Of a stretch of 64,000 bases of DNA, positions 34,341 to 44,209 are shown in pieces; the stretch's first letter is position 1; each line of letters opens with the position of its first letter. The stretch is from Romanomermis culicivorax (lineage: Eukaryota; Nematoda; Enoplea; Mermithida; Mermithidae). The DNA is taken from contig CAWUHX010000143.1 in assembly GCA_963922205.1 (NCBI GenBank), positions 186,001 to 250,000 of the forward strand, read 5' to 3'. The notes under the pieces are model-generated. The model searched no databases, was not told where the DNA came from, and saw only the letters and a program-made list of their open reading frames with translations. Position numbers and translations under genes: made by a program.

Positions 34341-35292
34341 CAGTGTTTTTTTTTTGTGCCAAAACATGGTTTTTGGCACAAAAAAATTTGGAATGGCACA
34401 AAAAATTTTGAGCGTTTGTGCCAATTGGCACAAATTTTTTGGCTGGTCAAACATTACATTTTTTTGATTTTTAGACGTTTTAGGGGCTGAAATTGCAAAA
34501 ATTTTTCGGCGCTCCGCGCCGAATCAATCAATGAATATAATATTTCCTATTCGTATATTTGACCCGAACGCAAACGATTTCTCTTCGAACAGTGTATAAG
34601 TATCGTTGCAGCAAACTTTATAGGCTGTCAAGACTGATGAGTGAAAAGAAATTCTGAATATTTTCTCTTCATTCAGTCAGATTCGGATTTAAAACTGAAA
34701 ATTCTCAATTCTTGTGTTTGATTGATTCTGATAGAAAAATAGAAATCGTTAATACAGTGTTTCGACCGAAAATTTACACAATTTTAGACTTTATTCTCTC
34801 TAGTCTTTACATTATATAAGGTAAAGTGGGGTGACTTTGATTTGATCAGGGGCGACTTGATCAGAGTATGGCATTTGATAACTATTTGAGATCAGCAGGA
34901 ATGCCACACTCTGATCAAAGTCACCCTGATCAAAGTCACCCCACTCTCCCTTAAATATTCGCAGTATCAATTTGAAATTCCTGAACAATTCTAGAGTTAT
35001 TCAAATTTTCTCAGCATTCCATTTCTTTTTCAGTCGCCGTGAGCTTGTTTCTTGCAGTTTTTTCTTATTTCACTGTCGTGGTTAGCTGAAAAATAGGTTG
35101 GGCATGATTTTTACAAAAAAATAATCCGTTAGTAGCTTCAAATGGATATATTTTCATCAAACTTTTGGCCTGAAACTTTTCCGCAGTTTTCAGTATGATT
35201 CTTGTAGAAAATTTTTTTTGTGCCATTGGCACAAATTTTTTTGGCCTCTTGTGCCAATTGGCACAAATGTCCGTGCACAAAAAAAAACGCTG
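34341..35292. mobile_element. hAT element with GTGCCAATTGGCAC arrays
   Basis: Ends CAGTGTTTTTTTTTTGTGCC and TGCACAAAAAAAAACGCTG are flanked by the exact duplication TGAAGTAT (34333-34340 and 35293-35300). The palindromic word TTGGCAC/GTGCCAA is repeated near both ends. It carries a foldback MITE at 34819-34951. Confidence 0.85.
34819..34951. mobile_element. Foldback MITE family B, short copy
   Basis: A 133-bp palindrome between TA flanks, AGGTAAAGTGGGG to CCACTCTCCCT, with the centre deleted compared with 5985-6176. It is the innermost of four nested layers here. Confidence 0.7.
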
Positions 35293-35555
35293 TGAAGTAT
35301 TACTTTAAATTTCTATAGAATTAATTAAAATTTTGGGCTGAACAATCAATTAAGTGCATGTTAAAAAAGCAAAAACCCAAAAAAACCCAAAAGTTTACGA
35401 TTTGTCAGCCCCTGCTAGAAATGCATACCCGTAGATAACAAAAAAAAACCAATAATTAACCAATAAATGCAGCATAAATTGGTTCGAAACGGCATCATCA
35501 ACATATATTCACGCCTCACGGGTTCTGATTTATTTTTTAAAGTATGGAATGTACC

Positions 35556-35726
35556 CATGGTTTCTTTTTTGTGCACAATGCATATTTTTTCAGGTCCTTG
35601 CACAAATTTTTTGCATCTAAATGTGCAATTGTATATACTTATAACGTTACGTGCACAAATTTAAGTGGGTGTGCACAGCCGGTGAACAAAAAACGACCAA
35701 AATTCGTGCATAAAAAAGAAACACTG
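35556..35726. mobile_element. 171-bp hAT element with GTGCAC motifs
   Basis: Ends CATGGTTTCTTTTTTGTGCAC and GTGCATAAAAAAGAAACACTG with the exact duplication AATGTACC (35548-35555 and 35727-35734). It consists of little more than two ends with repeated TGCAC words. Confidence 0.75.
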
Positions 35727-36371
35727 AATGTACCTAAACCTACCTTACCAATTACACTTTCACTTTAAAGCATAGTTTTTACTTGCAATCTTAAATATAA
35801 TCACATTTCCAACTTCGCCAAAAAATCGATAATAAAAAAACACCAAAAATAAAAATAAATAAACAGTATACTATGCAATACATCGTAAACCAAGCCAACC
35901 CAAATGTATGGAAATATCTCAATCCGTCAAAAACTCATTCCCGTCACACAACCCGTCAATATCGTCAGATTCCCGTCAATTCCGTCACAAATAGTGAAAT
36001 ACCGTCACAAATCCCGTCATTTTTTCATCCCGTCAAACTTCCCGTCAATTGCCTCGTTTCCCGTCAAAATTGACGGGAACCCGTCACATCTGGCAACACT
36101 GAAACTATTATAGATTAAGTGATAAATGAAGGTAGACATGATAAAAGCCACGCCTGAGCTACTTAATGAATAAGGAATGATTATTAAAGCTATAACCGGC
36201 GCGCGCCGGAAAATTTTGAAATTTGGACCTTCTAAAATGTACCAAAATGCATCTTTTCAATATGAAAACCCCAAATTTTTCTTCCACATTTGTGGAAAGA
36301 CCTCAAAAATTTTTTCCACATTCAAGATTTATTTTCCACATTTAGTGCAAATGTGGAGAAAAAAAACAGTG

Positions 36372-36799
36372 GAAAAACCCCCGCTTAGACAAAGATCATA
36401 GTACAGTAATCAGAAAAGCGGTAAGGAGTTAATTCTAGCAGTACGAACCAACTGATAAAAATCATACACCATTACATTGGACCTGTGCGCGCTCCCGGGC
36501 GTTCTCGATATTCCAGAAAATAAATTCGTTTATTGCCATCAGACAAAATACTCGTAGATATCAATAAAGCATTATAATTATAGAAATAGCAAAATCACTC
36601 GAAAACATGTACTTGGAAGACGAAAACAAAAACATGAGAAAAAAGCGTGGACACACACGGTTGACCGAGTAGTTCTCAACGAACAGCATAACACAGGTTC
36701 AGAGTTCTCACTCTCTTAAGAGTTTTTAATTAGCAGGACAAGTTTTTCCCCAAACTGGTAAGCTTCAACATGATTACTTAATTACAAAAACCGTCTTCT
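36372..36799. other. Spacer downstream of the F-box gene
   Basis: No gene or repeat is recognised. It presumably includes the 3' untranslated region of the F-box gene. Confidence 0.35.
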
Positions 36800-38695
36800 T
36801 CAATCAATGAACGTACACGTATAGCGATCGAACTTATAAATATCGCAGTTTCTATCTGAACATTTCATTTTCATTACCCCGCAGAACGCCGTAGCTTGAT
36901 AATTATTCTCAGCTGTTGAATCGATCGCGTGATAAAAATTTTCGACACAAATTTCTAAAACCTGTGTCGACATTTTACCATCTTTTCGACGACGACGATT
37001 TTCCGAGCAAAAATGCAGCAAATCGTGCATGCAACACAGAAAATCGCAAACGTCCAAACAATAAAATCTTTTCAACCTTAAGAATCGCAAATTCGGCATA
37101 TAGGCACATAACATATTAGAAAAAGCTCGCGCTTTCAAATTTGCGTAAGAAATGTGCAAATTTTCTAAATTTGGTACTTTGCAACAGAAAGAGAGGAGGA
37201 TTTCGTTCAAACTATCGTCGTAGGCGCAGCCGACCAATTTCAAACTTTTCAAGTTAAACGCCAAATTTTCCGAAAAGTTCAATGATGGGTCGTATAAAGC
37301 AAAATTTTTCACAATTAAATTTTCCAAATGCGGGAATGATGCTGAGCGAACGAAACAAGAGACCAAAAGTTTCGAAAAAATAAAGTTCTGATCAAAATCA
37401 TAAATTAGTTCATTGGCATGTTCATCGTCGCTGAGCTCAATATCTTCGTCTTCCAATGAATGGCAAATGTTGAATTTTAATTCGAAACCCAATTTCCGTA
37501 GATTCGGACACTGGGAAAGCCGCTCCAAAATAAATTTCAACCGGTCATGGTTCAACAAACCATGCACTAAACCGTATATTTCGAAACTTTTTAACGTATG
37601 GAAAGCTTTCAGTGAGATCGTATCCAAAATATCTTCGATGAATTGAGCTTCGAACGGTAAAACGAACTTCCAATATAAGTGTTCCAACATTAATACGTCG
37701 TCGTTCGAACTCGCGAAAATGTGGGCCAGAGTTTCGTTTTTCGGAATGATCGTTTCTAAAAATTGATTTTAAATGTGAATTGATCTACGAAAAATCACCT
37801 TTATCAATACACTTGCAATAAGTATGCATTATTATAAGCACAGACCTGGGCAATGTATTGATGTTCTTAATCGCCCAGACAGTGCCATCAACCAGCTAGA
37901 AATCAATGATTTTTGTTAAATTGGGGCAAAACGGCAATAACTATATTTATTTCAAGCTTAAAATAGACAACCAGAATTTAAAAATCAGGAAACATACTGA
38001 AATTTCGATTTTTCAACCGGCAAAAAAAATTCTTATTGCCCAGAACCGTATGAGAATATTGAAATATTACAAATTGGGATTATTTACATAGTAACGTAGT
38101 CTTGTTAGCATGTTTCTAGCAACAGGAAAGGGAAAATATATATTTCCAAAAAAAGAGCAACTCACCACACCCACATGTCGAACGCATATGATTTTCTGCA
38201 GCTTCTTTCAACATGAAACGCTTCAAAATCCTGAGCGACACTTTTTCACTGACCGAATTTGGGATTTTCAGGTTTGAAACTGCGTGAATTTCTATCACTC
38301 GCAAATTTTGACACATTAAAATCATCTTTTCTGCGATCATTCGTGAAAAATCCGTCTCATCCAGATTTAGTATCAAAGTTTTCAAAACTTTACCGCAAAA
38401 ACTTATCAGAGATAAACAATCTGACTTAAAATCTAGCCAAAAATCCAAACGTGCTTTGATCGTTTCGGGAGAACGACGAGAAAAATCCGCAAATTTAATG
38501 CACATTGTGAACGGCCTATCGGCTAAGTTTATTGATAATTGTTCGATCGAAGTGGATGTCATGTTTTCAATCACGCGAAACCATTTTTGATTAACGCGTC
38601 TCAAAGACTTCATCCAAAAACTGACAGGGAAACACTGAAATATTTGCGACAGAATTTCGCTCGGCAAATCGTTCATCTTGTAAAAATTCATGACG
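36800..38695 (-). CDS. F-box and leucine-rich-repeat protein, two coding exons
   Basis: Exons 38166-38695 (ATG at 38691) and 36800-37755 join in phase and give 493 codons plus TGA. Residues 6-45 are a typical F-box (LPSEILSQIFQCFP then SLRRVNQKWF), which binds Skp1 in SCF ubiquitin ligases. The rest contains irregular leucine-rich repeats (LKSFEIYGL, LKSLKLVGC, LENLHISYANL, LRFLRLKRF), the usual substrate-recognition half. The start is chosen because a splice acceptor (TTTCAG) lies four bases before that ATG and an upstream exon would be 5' untranslated; a second ATG follows five codons later. The 410-bp intron and the flanks hold transposon debris. Substrate and regulation are unknown. Confidence 0.8.
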
Positions 38696-38751
38696 CTGAA
38701 AGAGAAAAAAGTTATGTTCGTTCGCCATGGACCACACGTTTGTTCGTACAT

Positions 38752-38902
38752 TCATGTAAGAGTTGGGGGAGGGATAAAAAAGGAATTTTGGGGGGCGAAA
38801 AAGTCGAAAATTTTCCCAAAAAAGGCACTTTTCAGCCAAAATTTTTTCTAATTATTCCAAGTAAGGTGGTGTTGGGTATAAGGTTGGCCAACCCCCGCCC
38901 AA
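38752..38902. mobile_element. Truncated family A hAT MITE
   Basis: The interior of the CATACCTGTAA MITE is present (GTAAGAGTTGGGGGAGGG and CGAAAATTTTCCCAAAAAAG), but both tips are damaged and no duplication is visible. It sits just upstream of the first coding exon of the F-box gene. Confidence 0.55.
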
Positions 38903-40218
38903 TGGCAAATAACAGTGACTTATAGCCGACACAAACTTCATTTTCAAATAATGCCTGATCTGAAATTCCGCGCGAAGCGCGGGAAAATTTTCAGTTATTT
39001 CGCTTTTAAAACATTTTCGACATCTCAAAAATTTTGACCAATCAACAATGGGGCGGTAATTTCGGCCAATCAAAAGAGGGCTAATGCTTGGTCCCTAATG
39101 CTTAGTGGTCGGGATATAGCCTACAGTAAGCTATCATCGTTGAAGCTCCGTGTTGAACGTTTGAGTCAAACATCGAAACCGTCAGTTAATGCTGTAGAAT
39201 GCATATCATTGTGAAGATCATGCTAAGACGATTTTTTCAGCTTACCAATGACACATAATTCTTTTCACAATAAGTTCAGAAACCTAATAAATTAAGGACT
39301 ATCTGATTATATGCATTTCAAGTACAAGATAATCTGTTGTTTTTTTTGTTAAAACGGGATAGAAAGTAGAAAACATTACACAGAGGGCACTATAATCAGT
39401 TTATTTTGGTTTATTTTGGAATGATGGATGAAGCGATACCTAAAAAAATCGGTTCCATTTGATACGCAATTTTCATTGACGGAAAACTTCATACTGTAGA
39501 AAAACGCAAGATTACGCATGACTACCGGAAGGTCAAAATCATTGAAAAAACTTTATGAAAGAACTGCGTCGATACCAGAGTGCTACTCGAGAACTTTGAA
39601 TGACTTAAGCAGATTATTGAAGGAAATTTTCAGCTGTTTTGTTTGCCGCTCAGTAACGAAAAATTTTTTCCATTGATTACAGTAATCAAATTACGAGCTT
39701 TTTGCGCATTACTTCCGTGTGATCATTGCATTGATCGTTTGAAGATGAATGGAGTATAGCATCAATTTGATTGATCGAAATTTTATCGATTTTTTTGCTT
39801 ATGCTTAAGTCCAATTCAGAAATGAAAAAAATCCCAGAATTTTTGTCGGCGACTGTCGCGAACTGTCGCCGATCCCATGGGAATTTTATCGACGACTTTT
39901 TCCGATTCTACCAATTTAGAAGTGAAAAAATCTCGGGATTTATGTCGCCGACAATCGGCGATATTTCGCGACAATCGGCGACTGTCGCTGATTTTGATTT
40001 TTTAATTTAATAAAAATTGCTAGAGGCATCACAAGATTGTTTTCAGCTTTGTCTAAGAACATTAAATTAAAAAACATCGAGTGTGCATGTGTGGGACCTC
40101 AGTGGCAAAAACTGAACTGGATGGGTAGGTACACACTTTAAAGTTACACTGGGTTACTGTAAACGCTAGGTTACACTACTTATTAACGTTTCGTGCTTCG
40201 TTTGTGTTTATGTTTCAG
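38903..40218. other. Spacer with a GC hairpin and a TGTCGCCGA motif array
   Basis: A GC hairpin with AAAATTTT lies near 38972, another hAT-core remnant. 39845-39990 has repeated (G)TCGGCGACTGTCGC words in the style of the hAT subterminal arrays, but with no recognised termini. Nothing else is seen. Confidence 0.4.
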
Positions 40219-40808
40219 GTGTTGGCGGCAACAAACGACGGCAACGAAAACGGACGACGTCAGCAAGCGAGTGGCAAACGGAGAAGTTGGTAAGTTTCTT
40301 AGCTCAAAAGGTAAAGTCTCAGACTAATCTTAAGTCCTACGATGTGTCCAATGAGTGAGTTTCTTGTTTATTAGGGTGACTCTGGTAAACGCGGTAACCA
40401 CTCAAAAATATATACAAATCGGCGGGTTTCTATTTACAGGTGACGAACACGAAAGCGAACAAGCGCGACGATCTGGATGACGAAAACGACGAAGATAATA
40501 TACACCAAAAGTAAGTTTTACATGTAGTATATATATAAAATATATGACATAAAAAGTAGCAAAAAAAACAAAAATGTTTCTAATTTATTTTCTTATTTTT
40601 TCGTCTTTTTCTTCATAGGATTCCATCGAATGATGCAAATCAGCGTTCGAGCTGACCTTTCGGTGAGTTACTATCTTAAATTTTATCTAATTTTATGTTT
40701 CTAATCTTTTTTTATTCATTTGGGTGGCGTTGCTTTTCAAGAAGCGAAGGCGGCGATGATGAATGCGAAGAAGAACGAAAGTCGGACGATGACGTCAAGG
40801 AAAAACAG
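40219..40808 (+). CDS. Four small exons of an unknown charged protein
   Basis: Exons 40219-40289, 40440-40510, 40619-40662 and 40742-40808 are each bounded by good AG and GT sites (TTTCAG, TTTACAG, TTCATAG, TTTCAAG; GTAAGT, GTAAGT, GTGAGT, GTTAGT). Exons 1 and 2 join in one open frame, basic (GGNKRRQRKRTT) then acidic (DDLDDENDEDN). Including exon 3 (44 nt) leads to a TGA after eleven codons. Skipping it joins exon 2 to exon 4 in frame and continues the acidic stretch (GGDDECEEERKSDDD). Exon 3 is thus a likely cassette or poison exon. The first and last coding exons are not found; Element 1 lies just downstream. No family recognised. Confidence 0.5.
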
Positions 40809-41280
40809 GTTAGTTACTGTAGCTTAGTTTCTATGTTTCTTACATTTTCCTCCCCTAAGGGCGGATCTCCTGGGACGCAAACAGAATTCTCTGCTTCTAA
40901 ATATAGTTTCTTCATTCTAAAGTCTCTAATCTCATTTTCAGTATCTCCTCAAGTTGAGTTTCTTTTCGAGTTTCTCTTTTTTTTCAGTAACTCCTATTCA
41001 GTTTCCTCAATCACTTCATAAGTTTCTTTTTCTGAGTTTCGGTTTTCCTATGCTCAAGTTGTCTCTCTTTCTTTTCTTCGTTGTTTCTATTCCTTCCTTT
41101 TATGTCTCTTTCTCAGTGGTTTCAGTTCCTTGGTAGACGATCAAGCGGCATAATTTACTTAAGGCGGCTACTCACTAAAAAATTAAATGAAATAAAATTT
41201 CGGTTTCATAAAAATACAATTTCATAAAAATATATATATTTTTTTTTTTGTTTTTTTTTCTTTTCTTTTCGCCGGTTTCT
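40809..41280. other. Region between the small exons and Element 1 accessory ORF
   Basis: On the minus strand this is purine-rich (GAAACTGA-type words) and would be the 3' end of Element 1. AGGGGAGG near 40855 followed by TGTAAG could be a polypurine tract and LTR start, but no second LTR is available to test this. On the plus strand it could be the intron after the last small exon. Confidence 0.3.
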
Positions 41281-43173
41281 CTAATACGGGTGCTGGCGTC
41301 GACCTTGTCGTTCCAGTCTCTCACAGTTCCAGCGATTTGCGTAAAAGCGCAAATGTGTGTAGGCATAATCGCGGAGTAACGGTTGCACTTTGTCGTCCGG
41401 GAATTGTCGGGCGATGTCGTACGATCGCGAAAAACAAAACAAGTCGTGGATCTTGCACCACGGGTTCACTTCATTGGCGAACCGAATTTTGAAGGCGTTT
41501 AAAGCCTCGACGGTTTCTCATTCGACGCGGGCCTCCATTTCTCGTCGTCGGTCTCCAGCGCGTGGCAACGGTTCACGCAGTGTCTCATTTTGTTGTGGCA
41601 GTTGTTGTTGTGGCTGCGGTTGCGGTTGCGGTTCCTCGGGGGCGCCTTGATAATTGCGCGGCGGTGGCGGAAACATCCTCCCAGCGGTTGTCGAAACGTC
41701 CTTCGGTTGCTGTGATAAGGCGTCAAAAATTCGATTATGCAAATGAGGGGAAATTGATGAACTTCTGTGACAAGGTGACTGTAGTTTCCAATCCTCATTC
41801 TCAGTTAAACTAAATGATTCTATCTCTGTTTCTTTTTCTTCCTCATTTTCATGCTTCCTGATCCTTCTCAAACATTTTTCATTCAGAGGGTCACTGATCT
41901 CATGACTGTTCTCAATTGAACTTTGCTCAAAGTGCCTCTTCCTTGATTCGGTTATTGATTCATCAATTTGAAAGCTTCTTTCTGCTCGAGTTTCAGGTGT
42001 CTTGTGTCTGAACTCACAGTTCCTTGCTGACTTCAATTCAGTATCTGTCTGATCTATCGGTTTTCGATTAACTACAGGAATTCTGTAGGAATTCATGTTG
42101 GTGGTTTCAATAAGTTCTAGATCTGTTTCTTTATTGACATGCTTTCTTAAGGTGGTGACTGTATCACTAGTTTCTCTTCTAACAGAGGTTTCATAAATTC
42201 CGATTGGTTGGGGTAGCATTGGGATTGCTAATAATCGTTTCTGATCAGCTACTAGATGTTGCAAGTTAGAAAAAATTGGATAATAAGCGTCTAATGCCAA
42301 ATAAAGATCTAAGGTGACTAGTGATTTTAATGCAGCATAATGAATATGTTTCTCAGTGGTTTCAACAGCTGGCCAATTTGTTTCTTCCTCAAAGGTTGGA
42401 CCGAAAATGTGTTGAACCATAGAGGGAAGGGTTGGTTTCACTGTTTCAGGTGAAAAGGGTAAACCTAAGAGCTTGCAAAGTGTGATGTCTTCTGGGGTGT
42501 CAAATTTAGCATATTTTTCGTGCAAAAATTGCTTAGTGTTACTGTGTCTCAGTGCAGTCCAAATTCTTTTTGAATCGGCTGATGTTTGATAGGTTACTAT
42601 ATCTTCTGTAAATGTAGATATTGCACGGGCATCCTCTTGGGCGCCAAAGCCTACTGTCAACAGGGTGTCTGATATCAAATGAGCAAGTGGAGTAGCTATG
42701 CAACGCATTTTGGTAATATCAAAAACAACTGTGGTTCCATCAAATCGGGTAACTTGAATTGTAGCTAGAATCAGATTCGTATGCTCAGTTCCTGCTTCTA
42801 TTTTGTACAAAGATTGAATGCCTTCTGGCCAATCCTCATAAGGTCTCTTGTCTCTTAAGCAGGTTGTGCTTATGGCGACCAAACCAGGTCGGTTAGTGTC
42901 TCTTAGTAACATGTTACACAAAAGGTTACACTGATCTACTGTAGTACAGTGTGTGTATCTTCCCTTCAAAGGTGTACGACCTAGCTCAGTTGCAAAATAG
43001 TCTAAAATGTTGCTCCTCATTTCTAATAAAGATAGGCCTACTTCGGGTAACACAGCGACGTTCAACTGTAAACCTTCGTCATCGGACGAATGGTTGCTGT
43101 TGGCCTTGTCCGGGCTGCTGCTGCTGCTGCTGCTACTTTGGATGGCAGCAGTCGATGGTCCCACTCTTTCCAA
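41281..43173 (-). CDS. Element 1 accessory ORF, RNase D-like (motif I lost)
   Basis: Lies after the integrase of Element 1 on the same strand. Codons 43173-41521 are open for 551 residues. After one TGA at 41518-41520 the same frame continues 78 codons to a TAG near 41281. Residues 80-310 look like an RNase D-type fold: LLTVGFGAQEDARAI (motif II, Asp 181) and YLALDAYYPIF (motif III, Tyr 291 and Asp 295) are present. Where motif I should read Asp-x-Glu, the sequence is LVAISTTC, so catalysis is doubtful. A Gln/Pro/acidic stretch follows. The frame opens at TTG, not ATG; the first ATG is residue 52. A splice acceptor (TGTTTACAG, exon from 43255) lies 82 bases before. Exonuclease assignment is by motif, not by search. 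Confidence 0.65.
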
Positions 43174-43614
43174 TCGTCATCAGCAGTTGCGTTGGCGACG
43201 TAATCAATACATAATCCAAAAAAAAAATAAATTTGTCGAAATAAGTAAATAATTTCTGTAAACAAAAATACAAACAAAAATAAAATCTACAGTATACAGT
43301 GGCGATAATTAATAAAGATGTCTTATTAAATTTCAAAAAGTATTTTTGGGTGATGAATAATTACAAATAAAATATTTAGCTCAACAGAAAAATAACTTGG
43401 TGGAAAAAACAGAGCAAAAATAACTTGGTAAAAACGAAGCTACTCGCAACAGGTAAAAGTAATAAAAATGAGAAAAATATGGGCGATGCTCCTGCAAAAA
43501 GTTACTTTAGAGGCATATGAAAAATGACTAATGGACAGGGAAAATGAAGATGAAAAGTTACACGGGCAAATTTTTCATGCAAAATATGTACAAGCATTTT
43601 TTTCATACGTAGTT

Positions 43615-44169
43615 TCACAAAGAGCTGGTGCTCGTTCTGCTGCCGCAGAATGGCACCGGTGTATAAATCGAAAAGATGTGAGCCTCTTTTTGCATATTTT
43701 GTTTCAATGTGGGGTTTGTTGCATTCCTTATGGGTTTTTCTGTTTCTGTTACTTTATTCGAATGTTTCTCAGCTAGGGCACTTTTTTTCTTAAGTAGATT
43801 CATATGTACCCACTCAGCTCGTGTTTCTCGTCCATTAGGTAGATTTATCTGCACTATCGGGGGTTTCACATCTAAAACTTTATAGGGGCCTTGCCACGGA
43901 AAGGTAAATTTTGGTGAGTGGCGTAGTTTCACAGTAGGATTATACTTGAAAACTTCATCTCCTTTCTGCACATGTAGTTCGTGTTGTTTCTTATCATACT
44001 GTAACTTTTGGGTTTCTTGAGCTTTCTCAATGTTTTTCCTTGCAGATTCCCACGCCTCGGCCAAAAATCGTTGGAATTGGTCGCCGTATTCGTCGAGATC
44101 AATACGATAGCGGCTCGGTTGGAATGTCAAAGCGGCGTCGATCGGCAAATTCGGATGGCGCCCAAACAA
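43615..44169 (-). pseudogene. Integrase C-terminal part of Element 1 pol
   Basis: The frame MFGRHPNLPIDAAL to GPYKVLDVKPPIVQINLPNG and WVHMNLLKKK is the usual end of a Gypsy integrase, including the Gly-Pro-(Tyr/Phe) domain that binds DNA. It is separated from the catalytic part (44210 upward) by a one-base frameshift near 44255 and an in-frame TAA near 44190. The tail (SIYTPVPFCGSRTSTSSL) has no recognised function. Confidence 0.8.
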
Positions 44170-44209
44170 AAGAAAAAAAGGTGAGTATTTTGTTTATTTT
44201 TGTGGCGTA

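Larger units (their letters stand above)
34132..36101. mobile_element. hAT element with CCCGTCAC arrays
   Basis: Perfect inverted termini CAGTGTTGCCAGATG/CATCTGGCAACACTG and the exact duplication AAACTATT (34124-34131 and 36102-36109). About six CCCGTCA words follow the left end and more than ten precede the right end. It shares its first ten bases with the element at 28130 but has an unrelated subterminal motif. It carries two nested hAT elements (34341-35292 and 35556-35726). Confidence 0.88.
33827..36371. mobile_element. hAT core with CCACATTT right end, split by a nested hAT
   Basis: 33827-34131 and 36102-36371 together make one copy of the shared hAT core, with a GC hairpin near 36197. 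The right end has repeated CCACATTT words and finishes near GAGAAAAAAAACAGTG. Its left end is lost next to a MITE fragment. Confidence 0.55.

Noticed and set aside
37841..38050. hAT element in the F-box intron, suggested by CTGGGCAAT and ATTGCCCAG
   Set aside because: No matching 8-bp duplication and the ends do not align well.
41390..41813. Plus-strand frames opposite the accessory ORF
   Set aside because: Ala/Val/Gly- or Cys-rich shadows of the minus-strand Gln/Pro codons.
43062..43336. Minus-strand frames with FFFGLCIDYVANATADDDW
   Set aside because: Short, without domain, overlapping the leader of the exonuclease-like ORF; they could be an alternative start but nothing supports it.
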